From NCBI RefSeq assembly GCF_004379255.2, contig NC_056049.1, positions 3,906,001 through 3,970,000 on the forward strand: DNA of 64,000 nucleotides, in the 5' to 3' direction. The translations under genes and the position numbers were made by a program. Each line of letters starts with the position of its first letter. The first letter of the stretch is position 1. This DNA is from Salvia splendens. Taxonomy: Eukaryota > Streptophyta > Magnoliopsida > Lamiales > Lamiaceae. Below are positions 1-10,851 of this stretch, one piece after another. The notes under the pieces were generated by a model. That model had not been told where the DNA came from. It did not search any database and saw only the letters and a list, made by a program, of their open reading frames with translations.

Positions 1-205
1 AATAGAACTTAGATCAGATAGAAAAAGGTTAAGCTCTCTAGAGATAAAATACCATATAGCAAGTCTGTGTTGTAAGCTGTAATCCCAGATCAAGCAATAC
101 AATCTTGCCCTCCCTTCTTCCCGTGGACGTAGATTTACTTCAGTAAATCGAACCACGTAAATTCTTTGTGTCGTAGTCTTTATTCTCTACCAGCATTTAC
201 TAACA
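1..205 (+). mobile_element. Probable 3' end of a Ty1-copia-type LTR (partial)
   Basis: The block around 110-175, with ccgtggacgtag followed by cgaaccacgtaaatt and then a T-rich stretch, resembles the R/U5 part of plant Ty1-copia LTRs, where this wording is common. The left part lies outside the window, and I see no primer binding site, polypurine tract or gag-pol sequence beside it. It may be a solo LTR or a fragment. The right boundary near 205 is approximate. The assignment rests on recalled family resemblance. Confidence 0.45.
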
Positions 206-1076
206 TCAGAAATTCGCGGATTCATCAGTAGGTGTATTAATCTATATTGGAGTAATAGTATTATAGATTATAGTATATCCAGGTTAGTACAATAAATAAT
301 TGGATTATCATTAACCATTTTCTTAGTGAATGGGTCTCAAATCACAATCACAACACATAGCATGGTAAGTGTACTAATCCAATTATATATTGGACTAATA
401 GTATTATAGAATATAGTATACCTAGGTTAGTGAAATAAATAATTGGATTTGGATGTATTAATCCGAGAGAAATATATGGCAATAAATTGTCGATATCTTA
501 ATCAATGAATTTCACAAATAATTAAATTTCAATAATTTTATTTCCAACCGATCGAAATCCTGGTCTAAAATTTATTTCAATTCTAGGGTTCTTTTATCGC
601 AAATTACACACACCCTAAAAAATCCAGGGTTTTGTAAAACTTCTCTTCCATACAAAACAATGACAATTAGGTAACGGCTTGTTAATTATATTTAGAGAAA
701 TAGAAAGAAATTTATTGCAATATAACATCCTTTATGATCGATGGGGAGAACAAAACATGGCAATAGAGATGTTCATTTTTACAACATCAGAGGCACAGAC
801 AAAATGGTTCATGGTATGTATCTATATGTATATGTCTCTATTTTGTAGTTGTGTATGTTTATGTATTGTTAATTGATGGATATATGTTTCTAATTTATGT
901 AAATACGCATGTTGTTTGCTGATGGATGGAGTTTAATTCGGATCATAATTGCAATTTAAATAATTTCTTATGAATTGTAATGAGAATGATAAATGTTTTG
1001 TAGTAGTATAATATTGAAACCTTTTTTCATTCAAGTTATGAAAAGAATTATTGTGCATTTTGATCGGATTTCGAAG
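206..1076. other. AT-rich spacer with a dispersed direct repeat; no first exon for the BAH-PHD gene found
   Basis: A segment around 230-300 (tattggagtaatagtatta followed by ataaataattggatt) recurs at about 395-450 with a few changes, giving two direct copies about 160 bp apart. The small ORF at 679-876 has no recognisable content. I searched this stretch for the expected first exon of an EBS/SHL gene, a short basic N-terminus ending in a splice donor in the right phase, and did not find it. Confidence 0.5.
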
Positions 1077-1441
1077 CCGGGGATTGCGTGTTGATGCGGG
1101 CGGCCGAGAGCAACACGCCGCCTTATGTGGCGCGCTTGGTGAAGATGGAGGCGGACGGCAGCAACAATTTGATAGTTAGGGTTCGTTGGTATTACAGGCC
1201 GGAGGAATCTGTTGGAGGGAGGCTCGAGTTCCATGGCGCCAACGAGCTGTTCTTGTCGGACCACTACGACACTCAGAGTGCTCACACCATCGAAGCCAAA
1301 TGCACGGTCCACACCTTCGAGGATTACACCAAGCTCGAGGATGCTACTGCTGAGGATTACTATTGTCGCTTCCAATACAGAGCCTCCTCCGGACTTGTCT
1401 TGCAAAATACGGTCGCATTGTGAGTATTCTTTACTAATTAC

Positions 1442-1604
1442 TAGCGTTTGATAGGGAAGATGAGATAACACAAAATATGATAAGAACGCACATTTTATAT
1501 CAAATTACTTTCTTATTCATTTATTGCTTTAATGGTCGTTTGATAAGGAAGATGGGATAAGACAGAATATGATAAGAACGCACATTTTTGTCAAATAACT
1601 CTCT
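1442..1604. repeat. Two direct copies of a short intronic repeat (third copy near 6158)
   Basis: The motif gtttgata(g/a)ggaagat followed by tatgataagaacgcacattt occurs at about 1443 and again at about 1533, roughly 90 bp apart, inside intron 2 of the BAH-PHD gene. A third, weaker copy lies at about 6158-6212 in an intron of the subtilase gene, starting gtttgatagggaagata. Occurrence in two genes suggests a dispersed MITE-like family, but I see no clean termini. Confidence 0.5.
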
Positions 1605-2165
1605 TATCCTGAATTTTGTTATCTACCCTAATAATCCCATGACCTGATCTCATCATGATGTGTTCAATTGAAAGGTATTGCAAATGTGAGATGCCTTATA
1701 ATCCAGATGCTTTGATGATACAATGTGAGGAGTGTGAGGATTGGTAAGTGGATTTCCAAGTGAGTATGTGATTATGATGATTAAGTCTAGTTTGGGTAGA
1801 GATTGGTGCCTAATGGATGGGATAAGGGTGCAGGTTTCACCCGGGATGTATTAATCGGACGATAGAGCAGGTGAAGCAGTTGGATCGCTTTGTTTGCTCC
1901 GAACACAGGCAGAAGAAGCCTCTTGACACTGCAGTGGCGAACCGCGAGGTCTGATTACTTTGTTTGATTTGCTGCAACATATTCTGCTGCCTTATTTTCA
2001 TATGAGCTTAAGAGAATAGTGAAAATTGAAAATGTATAGTTTAGCTACTTGTCTAGGGTTTGGACTAATTAATCACATTGGGGATAATGGTGACAATGTC
2101 TAGCTTATTATTTTTCCTAAATTGGTAATATCATAAGTGAGACATGGATGGCTTTTGTTGAATTA

Positions 2166-2381
2166 GTTTCTTATGTTTCTTCTACCATAAAATTTCCAAA
2201 TGTGCAAAAGCCTATCTTAGTTAGTACATTGATCTTGATGGTTTCTTTTCTTTCTACATTAATCATCTAAGCCGTTTCTTATGTTTCTTCTATCATAAAA
2301 TTTCCAAATGTGCAAAAGCCTATCTTAGTTATTACATTGATCTTGACGGTTTCTTTTCTTTTTGTATTAAACATCTAAATC
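2166..2381. repeat. Tandem duplication of 108 bp in the last intron of the BAH-PHD gene
   Basis: Two adjacent copies, 2166-2273 and 2274-2381, begin gtttcttatgtttcttct and share aaatttccaaatgtgcaaaa with only scattered substitutions. The second copy ends just before the polypyrimidine stretch and the splice acceptor at 2397. Confidence 0.85.
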
Positions 2382-2424
2382 ATTTTCTATGGTGCAGGCA
2401 AGGCCCAAACGGCAGAAAAAGTAA

Positions 2425-3316
2425 ATCATGCAATATTTCCTTTTTTCTTATTGATAAATGAACAAAAATTTAAAAGTCACGCGTCGTCATGGTGACAATA
2501 CTTGCTTCTTGCAATGTAGGAGAGGCCACTTTTTTTCTTCTTTTATTTTCTATATCCTTTCCTAATTTTATACTATTACTGTTGAAGCTAGTTTCTGGAT
2601 TACATTCTGATTAGTATATTGAAGCAATTAGTATAGGGGTGCAGATGTATATACATTGTCTGAATTATCTTTGAGAATTTACAAATCAGATTGTGATAAA
2701 TGAATAACTCAATTTTAATGCAGAACACAGAATCAAAACACATTGGTCATTTTTAAATTATATGGATGTCATTTTTAGTTAATACTAGTATTTAGTTCAT
2801 TTTAGAAAGGATAACCAGAACGACCTAAATATGATCTCCAGATTTTTAAAATTTAGATTTTCTAAAATAAACTACAAAAGAACTAAAAATGATATCCGTG
2901 ATATCTAAAATGAGAGTTTTGTGTTTTACTATAAGGTATGATTCCATTGAAGAATTCATTTTTCACCAAAAGGATTTAAACTCGCATAAGAAAAGGGTAT
3001 AGAGTGACACTTGTCCAAAAAATGAGCTGTGATTCGAGAATTCCACCAATTTCTACACTATGATGCATGGATTTTGTTATACTAACTCGTTTGTATAGCG
3101 TAACCAAACACACCCTTAATTTTCAAAAAATTCAACAAAGTAACATTAGCTCCACTAAATTTTGGCTTAACCTCACAACCAATCTTTATTCACGTTAATG
3201 ATGCGTGTTTAAACCGTTTAAATTCGTTACTGTCAGCATTTGCTCATCACCAAATTACATACACACAACATTAATATAACATACCCTCAGATATTCATGC
3301 TGAGTCATTAAACAAG
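2425..3316. other. Intergenic region upstream of the subtilase gene
   Basis: AT-rich sequence with no convincing coding potential. It contains the 3' region of the BAH-PHD gene and the promoter of the subtilase. An antisense ORF at 3255-3461 overlaps subtilase exon 1 and is a shadow. Confidence 0.5.
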
Positions 3317-6300
3317 ATGGTGAATGCAAAATTAGTTCCGATTTTGATTCTCTTTGCTCTTTACATCGTTTCTTCCATTGCTGAAGATCGAGACATATAT
3401 CTAGTTTTACTCGAAGGAGAACCCGTCGCTTTCCATCAAAAAACACATCATAAACAAGCAAAGAAGCCTCACCTTAACAGGTAACTACTTACTAATCGTT
3501 CTTGTCGTCATCTAATGATATGCAGTGGAAATAGCAAGCTAGATTCATTAATTGGTACTGAGTGTTAAGCATGTAAACATAACAGTTAGAAAACTTACTC
3601 GTTGTGTTATTTGTGAATCCACTGCTAGTATCCACATGTATGTATGTCATCCGATTCAAGAACAATTTTCTTCAATCACATAAAGTAGAAAATCTATGAT
3701 TGTTCATTCGTATTATTTGTTAGTAGTTATATGTATGTCAATCTGACGAAGGAACAATTTTTGGTACAAAATTCAATAACATAAAGTTAGAAAACGTGAG
3801 TATCTAATTGAACATACATACTCCATCCGTCACCTAAAAATAGAGACTTTAGGGACGGTACATGTTAATTTATTATGGAATTGGTAAAGTATGAGATAAA
3901 TGTAGAAAAGTAGATGAATTAGTGACATTGGAAGTGAGATCCACATCATTATTAATGTAATGTGTGGTGAAAATATTTTCATAAATAGAAAGTGTACTAA
4001 TTTTGAAAGACATAGCAAAATGACAAAAAATGATACATGACTTTTTTGGGGACGCACAAAAATGACGAAAATGGACTAATCTTTGTCATTTTTAGTGCGA
4101 AATTGATAAAGTAGGAGAGAGATAAAAAAAATCATTGAAATATTATTAGTGGAGAATGAGAAGATGACCTATATTTCTTTTTAATTAGTCCTACCCAAGA
4201 TGACTTGTTACTAAAAATAGAAACTCCTTTATCTCTACTTTATTTCATCTCTCTTACTTTATTCTCTTCACCTAACATATAAAATAAAACTGCATAAAAT
4301 CTCGTGCAGTCCAAGGAAATGATATCTTCCTTGGGATGAAGGGATTACCAAATAATGAATGAAACTAATTTTGTTGGAATGGAGGGAGTATATATTAAGT
4401 GCACCATTAGTTAGGACTCATAAGCTAGTTAATTAAAGCTCAATATCCTAATCTTGCTCACGTTTCAATTTTTACAGTAAAGCATCGAAGGCTCATGCCA
4501 AATTCTTGGTGGAGTCCCATGACCAGTTCCTGCAGAGCAAACTGGAAGCAGGAAGCTACAGCAAGCTCTACAGCTACAAACACATCGTCAACGGCTTTGC
4601 CCTCCACACGACTCCTTCGCAAGCCGAGAAGTTCAAAGGCACCCATGGAGTGAGGCTGGTGGAGAAGGACAAGGGAGCCAAGCTCATGACAACCTACACC
4701 CCAGATTTTCTAGGGTTAGAAGCCGTTTGGAGCCAGCAAGGAGGAGAGAGAAACGCAGGAGATGGGATAGTGATAGGGTTTGTGGATTCAGGCATAAACC
4801 CTATCCACCCTAGCTTTGCCTATGATCCATTGAATCCATGGAGCAGCAATGGCACTAGGTTTACTGGATCGTGTGACGGAGGGCCTCTGTTTCCGATGAG
4901 TTCTTGCAATGGGAAGATCATTTCTGCGAGGTTTTTCGCGTCGGGGGCTCGGGCTGCTGCCACGCTGAATCCTGCCGTTGATATTATGTCGCCTTATGAT
5001 GCGGTTGGCCATGGCAGGTATGTGTGTGTGTGTGTGATGAGGTTGATGGAGGAAGGAAATGATGGTGGGTTGTGTCATTGTGTGCAGTCATGTGGCTTCG
5101 ACTGCTGCTGGGAATCATGGAGTTCCGGTGGTGGTGGATGGCTTCTTCTATGGTCGGGCCTCTGGAATGGCGCCGCGTGCCAGGTTCGATGAAATTCCAT
5201 TTCGTAAACGTTTTCTTTGGATGATATGATATATTGATAAAATGTACTATCTCCGTTCATGAAAAATAGTCATTTTTTTTATTTTGTTCGTCCACCAAAA
5301 TTAGTTTCTATCTATTTATAGTACTCATTTTCGCCTAACAACCATTCGATCACATTTTCTATCGATCTCTTTCTTCTTTTACCTATTTTGCATTAAAACT
5401 CGTGTCGTTCACAACCAAGACTATTTTTGTTGAACGTAGGCATGCAGTATCACTTACCCGAAGATGTCTAGCAATATTAAAAATATTAGGTAGATTATGA
5501 TTTCATTAATAATCAGTGATATAACTTCAATTGATCAAATTATTTCAGAATTGAAGTAGTTATGTACTTCAGTTAATCACTGATTATAAATTTATAGTAC
5601 TCCTAGGCTAATAGTGTAAGTGCAATTGCTGCTGCTTATTTATTGTGTCCAACACAACAGGATAGCCATGTATAAGGCCATTTATCCTACAGTGGGAACA
5701 TTAGCAGATGTACTTGCTGCTATTGATCAGGTGACAATACTGTTTTTTTATATCATCTACAACTACATTTTCCTCCAAAAATTGAACCTTTTTTTTTCTG
5801 AAATAGTCCAAGTTTAAATGAGATGCAGGCATTGTTGGATGGAGTAGATGTCCTATCACTCTCAATCGGACCCGACGGGCCACCAGATGACAGAGTCACG
5901 TTCCTAAGCGCATTCGACATATTCATGCTATCAGCACGTAAGGCCGGGGTTTTTGTGGCTCAGGCTGTCGGCAACCAAGGCCCTACTCCTTACTCCGTCG
6001 TCTCCTACAGCCCTTGGTCCTTTGGCGTGGCTGCCTCCAACACAGACAGAAGTTACCCCGGCACTCTCATCCTTGGAAACGGTCAAAAAATCAGTGGCAT
6101 TGGACTGTCAGGTAAATGCACATGTTAGACACAGGAAGGAATCAGAATCATTCCGGGGCAGTTTGATAGGGAAGATAAATAAACAAAACATGATAAGAAA
6201 ACACATTTTAGATAATTTTTTTGTGTCATATAACTCCAAAGTATGCTATGTGATCAGGTGCTAGCATTGGATATGACTTGCTTCAGTATAGGCTGGTGCT

Positions 6301-7870
6301 GGCTAAAGATGCTGTCAGGGCTAACGGCGCATTTCCTATGACTCCACGGTATACGGAAGAGTGCCAATCACTAGAGGCGTTGGATCCTATTGTGGTGTTA
6401 GGGAGTGTGGTTATCTGCACATTTTCATCTGGTTTCTACAACGGAACGTCTAACCTGACAGCCGTTATAGCAACTGCAAGGGCTCTCGGGTTCATGGGAT
6501 TCGTGCTGGTTGCTAACCCGAGCTATGGTGACTTCATAGCAGAGCCTATCCCCTTCTCTGTTCCTGGGATCATGATCCCTAAAGCTAGTGATGCACAGGT
6601 ATGTATAGTGTATACTAACATAAAAACACGAATCGAAATGATGTTTTGTTGTGTGTCGTAGATCATATCCCAATACTACGAACAACAGACGACCAGAGAT
6701 GGACAAGGGAAGGCAATAAGATACAATGGCAGGGCAAGTATAAGTGAGGGTAGAAATGCCTCTTACACGGAGAGAGCGCCCGTTGTCAGCCGTTTCTCTT
6801 CCAGGGGACCAGATTACACTGACCAAAAGAGGAGTCCGGCTGATGTGCTTAAACCCGATATTTTAGCCCCGGGCCACCAAATTTGGGCTGCCTGGAGCCC
6901 CATGAGTATAATGAACCCAATCCTATCCGGTAGTTACATCGTCATAACTGCTGTGTTATTTTTATCAGATTTTTTTTCTCAAGATTAATAATGGTTCCCT
7001 ATCGACATGAACCCCTGACCTATAGGTTAAAGGGGAAGCTGTCTTACCAACTGAGCTGCGCTTCATCGTCTTCTTTTTATCAGATTTGTCAGCAATTTTG
7101 AAGCGCGTTTGAATTCGTCTCAGGTGACAATTTCGCGCTGATATCTGGAACGAGCATGGCGACGCCTCACATAGCAGGCATAGCAGCACTCATCAAGCAA
7201 AACCACCCTTCGTGGACTCCATCGATGATCGCCTCAGCCATGTCCACCACGGCTACCAAGCATGACAACCGCGGTGATCCCATAATGGCGGAAGGCTTTG
7301 CTGCCAACACGGTGTACCCTGCTGCACCGTTTGGGTTTGGGTCCGGCCTTGTTGAACCTGCTCGCGCCATGGACCCTGGACTTGTGTTTGCTGCCGGTAT
7401 CTTTCTAAACCGCGCCATTGTGTCTTAGCTTCAACATTCTGACTATATATCTTGAAACAGGATATGAAGACTACCTCACTTTTCTGTGCTCTCTTCCGGA
7501 TACTGATCCGGAGAAAGTCAGAATTGCGACTGGAGGGACGTGCCCCGGCTCTTTCAGCAACCCGTCCGACCTGAACCAGCCTTCGTTGACTATAACCGCG
7601 CTTTCTGGGGCGCGAGTAACGCGCAGGATAGTGAAGAATGTGGCGAGCAAGCCGGAAACGTACGTGTGCGCGGTGGTGCCACCAAAGGGAGTGACAGTGA
7701 GTGTGGATCCACCGTGGTTCAACGTAGCTCCTGAGGCAACACAAGTGTTGGAAATCAGACTTGCCGTGACGCAGTCTCTCGATGATTTCGCCTTTGGCGA
7801 AATTGTTATGACGGGAAGCCTGAATCACATTGTACGGATGCCATTGTCGATCTTGCCCGTTTCGGTCTAA
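3317..7870 (+). CDS. Subtilisin-like serine protease, SBT2 subfamily (S8, subtilase), 9 exons
   Basis: Exons: 3317-3480, 4478-5017, 5088-5183, 5661-5730, 5829-6111, 6258-6598, 6662-6929, 7124-7396, 7461-7870. They sum to 2445 nt (814 residues plus stop), and all junctions are GT-AG. In order: an N-terminal signal peptide (about residues 1-23, ending SSIA); an I9 propeptide beginning DIYLVLLEGEP; and the peptidase domain. The catalytic residues are all present: Asp in GFVDSGINP, His in GHGSHVAS, oxyanion Asn in AVGNQGP and Ser in GTSMATPHIAG. A C-terminal Fn3-like region follows. The run RARIAMYKAIYPTVGTLADVLAAIDQ is characteristic of SBT2 members, and the HGSH form of the histidine motif also fits SBT2. 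The product should be a secreted serine protease; its substrate cannot be inferred. The ATG at 3317 opens the signal peptide and is the first in frame. Introns hold Stowaway-like MITEs and a SINE but leave the frame intact. Confidence 0.93.
3820..4393. mobile_element. Stowaway-like MITE (large or composite) in subtilase intron 1
   Basis: The left end reads tactccatccgtcacc and the right end ggaatggagggagtata, which are inverted forms of the ctccctccgtcc terminal repeat typical of plant Stowaway-like MITEs with TA target sites. The internal wording (tctctactttatttcatctctcttacttt) is the usual filler of this family. About 570 bp is long for one element, so it may contain a second insertion. Confidence 0.6.
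5247..5449. mobile_element. Diverged Stowaway-like MITE in subtilase intron 3
   Basis: The left terminus ctatctccgttcatgaaaaatag pairs imperfectly with the right terminus ctatttttgttgaacgtagg. The inside contains the family's usual ctctttcttcttttacc and cattaaaactcgtg segments. The outer boundaries are approximate because the ends are eroded. Confidence 0.55.
6973..7073 (-). mobile_element. tRNA-derived SINE in subtilase intron 7 with a 14-bp target site duplication
   Basis: Read on the minus strand, the element contains gcagctcagttggtaagac, which matches a tRNA D-arm/box A. About 30 bp further is ggtcaggggttcatgtc, which resembles a T-arm/box B. It ends gggaaccattattaatcttg followed by an A-rich tail. 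The flanks carry the same 14 bases, tttttatcagattt, at 6959-6972 and 7074-7087, as expected for LINE-assisted insertion. The T-rich side on the plus strand is the element's tail. It is a retroposon fragment rather than a functional tRNA gene, because it has no proper acceptor stem. It lies about 50 bp upstream of the splice acceptor at 7123. Confidence 0.82.
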
Positions 7871-9093
7871 GACAGTTAGACCGAAACGAGCTTAAATCGT
7901 TGTATGGAGGTAAACAGTGGCAAAAATCACAACTGAAATATGGAATTATAGGGAGAGATGTTATACATGGAATGTGCAGCATCAACAATTACAATTGTTT
8001 CTTAGAATAAAAAGAATACGAACACTTTGATTTTTATGAATTTTATAAAATGAAAAATTAAACATTCAAGGTGGAGTATAACATACTGTTGGCATTGCTT
8101 CTGCAACTTATCACAGAAAAGATTAAAGTTCAACATTTTTATAATAAGTCTTCAAATTTAGGAATGTGAAATATATGAGATTACAAAATGCATTTCAAAT
8201 TAATTCTGTCACCCGCATTAGAAGTTTAGAACACCTAAAATGGTTTTTTTTTAAGTTGAATTTATTTAGCAACTTGGACTTGGTTTTAGTAAAGCCCAAC
8301 ATTATCAATAAGTGAGCCCTGCAATCACCCACTTTCCCCATAAATTGAAATATTATAGCGTCCATCAATATGAAGAAATGCATAAAATTAGGAGTAAATC
8401 TTTTCTATACACGATTAATAATAAATGGATGACATTAATCATTCATTATATTCTACCTCATATTTATACCATATCTTGCTAAACGAAGTATTAAATTTCA
8501 AATCGCATTTTTATGAAACATCATCAAACCAAATGAAAACTTATATACTACTGGTACTCAAACGTAGTTAATATTTAATTGCTGAAAGTGGTTTCGAACC
8601 ATATACAACTAATTTAACTTAGTTAAATCAAATAAATATAATAAATGGCGATAACATTATTCTGAGTTATGAGTTATGAGTTATGACCATACATTTTAGT
8701 TCATCACTATTTGTCTTTTATTATAAGTATGAAAATATAATTTATTTTATTTAAAGAACGTTCAATGCCAAATTAAACTGATTAGACACGCACGGCCCAT
8801 CCTGTTCCTTTTCTTGACGTAATACTTAATAGTCTGAAAATGAGAAAAGTTCAATTCAAAATGATTCCTTTGATTTTTATCCCATTCTTATTAAATTTAA
8901 TCAATAGTTTTACGATAGCTTTTTTTCTAGTCATGTATTCTTTTTTTATTTTAGTATGTGAAATATCTAATGATAAAATCTCATATCATAATTATAGTGT
9001 CTTATCCCCAAGTAAACACCCGATCGAATGGTCCCCCAAAAAATATCTTAGTCAAGTTGAAATTTATTATCCGATAGTTGCCTGTTGAATTGT
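7871..9093. other. Intergenic AT-rich spacer downstream of the subtilase
   Basis: It holds the presumed 3' UTR and AT-rich sequence with gagttat repeated three times at about 8663-8684. The ORF at 8840-9088 has hydrophobic, low-complexity content with no recognisable domain. No gene is supported. Confidence 0.5.
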
Positions 9094-9094
9094 A

Positions 9095-9361
9095 CTCCCC
9101 CGTTCCATAGTAATAGAGTCATTTTGATAGAGTCATTTTTGTAATTTTGGTACGTTCCATAGTAATAGAGTCATTTCTTTTTTTAGTAAAAGTCAACACA
9201 TTTTTCCACAACTACTTTACTCTCTCTTAATTTTCTCTCTCTTCATCTCTCTACCTTTTTCATTTTCCACTTTATTCTTCCTTTACTTAACTCACCTAAC
9301 ACAATTTTTCTTAATCTCCGTGCCGAAAAGAAACGCCCCTATTACTATGGAACAGAGTGAG
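9095..9361. mobile_element. Stowaway-like MITE
   Basis: The left end ccccgttccatagtaataga is inverted at the right as ttactatggaacagagtgag, and the element is flanked by TA. The inside has the family's typical ttactctctcttaattttctc and ccgtgccgaaaagaaac. Near the left end the gttccatagtaatagagtcatt segment is duplicated (about 9101 and 9155). A related element lies at 26508-26762. Confidence 0.8.
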
Positions 9362-10848
9362 TAGTAATTTTTAGTGCTCTACGTCTTATATTGTTAATTT
9401 AAAATATAAATGGAATAAGGGGTAAAATGAGTCCGAAAGCTCCGGTTGATTTTAAAAGTAAGATAAACTTAAACAAAAGGAAAACATCTTAAATGAGTGA
9501 ATATAAAAATAACATTGTTATTTAATTTTTCGTACTTTTGTATGTGGACACAATTTTAACATATTTGTTTACTTACTTTTCTTCTTGTATTTTGCGTATA
9601 TTTATGATTTATCTATAGTATGAACATAAGGACAACGAAGATATGCGAGAAGCATTGTGTGTCATATTTATATAATAAGCTATAGTAATCACACATGTTG
9701 GTAATAATAAAGTCTAACTACAAAGATATCTAGGCTAAATTAGTCAATTCGTATATGCCAATAGTTTTATATTTTTATCCATGAAGATTTTGTGTGTTGA
9801 TTTTTCTTTAGTTGAAAAATTGTATTCCCTGGAAAGTCGAAAGAAGTATACTTCATACTACTTCATAGATGAACAGCCAAAAATAGGCATTAATTAATGG
9901 GAATAAAGAAGTGGCATTTACATAAACTTTAGAATATAGATAGAATTTAGTTTTCCACTTCAAGGGATGAATATCTTGAATGCCAAACCCAAATATGTAC
10001 TTTCACCCAAGATATCCTCTCTGTCACAAATGATTGGAAATTATTAATTATCTAATGTAAAGTATGACAAACTCAAGTTCATAAATCCCCATTTGATTTC
10101 AATGTAAAAAAAACACTCTCCCAATTTGATCGTGACCACAGTTGATGCCGATAAAGTGTATTCAACAAAATAAATATTTAGATGTTCATCTAAAAAGAAG
10201 TTAATCACACAAATTCTAATTAGAAATCAATTTGAGGAAAGGAAATTCGCACAAAATGTATGTGACATGATAAACGATGATCCTTCTATTGGTCCTTATT
10301 CAGTGTGAGTGTGCATTGGATAAAAAGGCAAAAAAAATTACAATTGCAACCGCTCCATGAATTTGATCTAATAATATTTTATAAACTGTTAAAAACTTAG
10401 AATCATGATCATGCAAGCTATTTCATAATAATGCTAATAATTCATTTGACTATAAAAAAAATTCGTGAGATTTCGTATGCGCGCATAAATTTCTATATTT
10501 TATAATATGCTAATAATTCATTTGACTATAAAAAAAATTCGTGAGATTTCGTATGCATGCATAAAATTTTATACTTATGATATATTAATCATTCACAATT
10601 TAATTTACTAGTACAAAAAAATTGGGACGTTCCGTAAGTGTGTACAAATCATGATGGAGGATTCGGAATATTTTAAGAAAAAACTGTAAAACAATTCCAA
10701 TGAAAAATAAAGCCGAGGAGAAATTTGAAAGTGTATTGGTCCATAATTTCTCTGTCAAAAATCATGCAACCATATATTTTTTTGTTCAAATTATAAAATG
10801 GAATACCATTAATGACACAATTCTAATCGTAATCTGTCTTGCATATTC
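9362..10848. other. Intergenic AT-rich spacer
   Basis: No coding potential seen. It contains a direct repeat: taataattcatttgactata with following sequence at about 10434 and again at about 10510, including gtgagatttcgtatgc, so roughly 75 bp is duplicated. Confidence 0.5.
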
Positions 10849-10851
10849 TTA

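Larger units (their letters stand above)
1077..2424 (+). pseudogene. EBS/SHL-like BAH-PHD chromatin reader, lacking exon 1 (possible 5'-truncated copy)
   Basis: Four exons join in one frame: 1077-1419, 1675-1743, 1834-1948 and 2398-2424. The first encodes most of a BAH domain (GDCVLMR, PPYVARL, RVRWYYRPEES, FHGANELFLSDHYD, QSAHTIEAKC). The next two encode a PHD finger (YCKCEMPYNPDALMIQCEECEDWFHPGC). The last gives a short basic tail, ARPKRQKK. Arabidopsis EBS and SHL use the BAH and PHD domains to read histone H3 methylation and repress flowering genes. Two oddities stand out. The first visible exon starts in phase 2, directly after an in-frame stop, so it needs an upstream exon that I cannot find. 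The last zinc-ligand Cys of the PHD finger (FVCxEC in relatives) is His here (FVCSEH). Translation could start at the internal ATG at 1094, which would lose the start of the BAH domain. It may be a pseudogene or a diverged duplicate; the remaining frame is open. Confidence 0.7.

Noticed and set aside
679..876. 65-aa ORF proposed as a missing first exon of the BAH-PHD gene
   Set aside because: It shows no similarity to EBS/SHL N-termini, and its frame and ending do not provide the required splice donor phase.
6985..7070. Minus-strand tRNA-like sequence (gctcagttggtaagac ... ggttcatgtc)
   Set aside because: It lacks paired acceptor and anticodon stems and is flanked by a 14-bp duplication with an A-rich tail, so it is a SINE and not a tRNA gene.
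8840..9088. 82-aa hydrophobic ORF
   Set aside because: Low-complexity translation of AT-rich DNA with no domain, next to a MITE.
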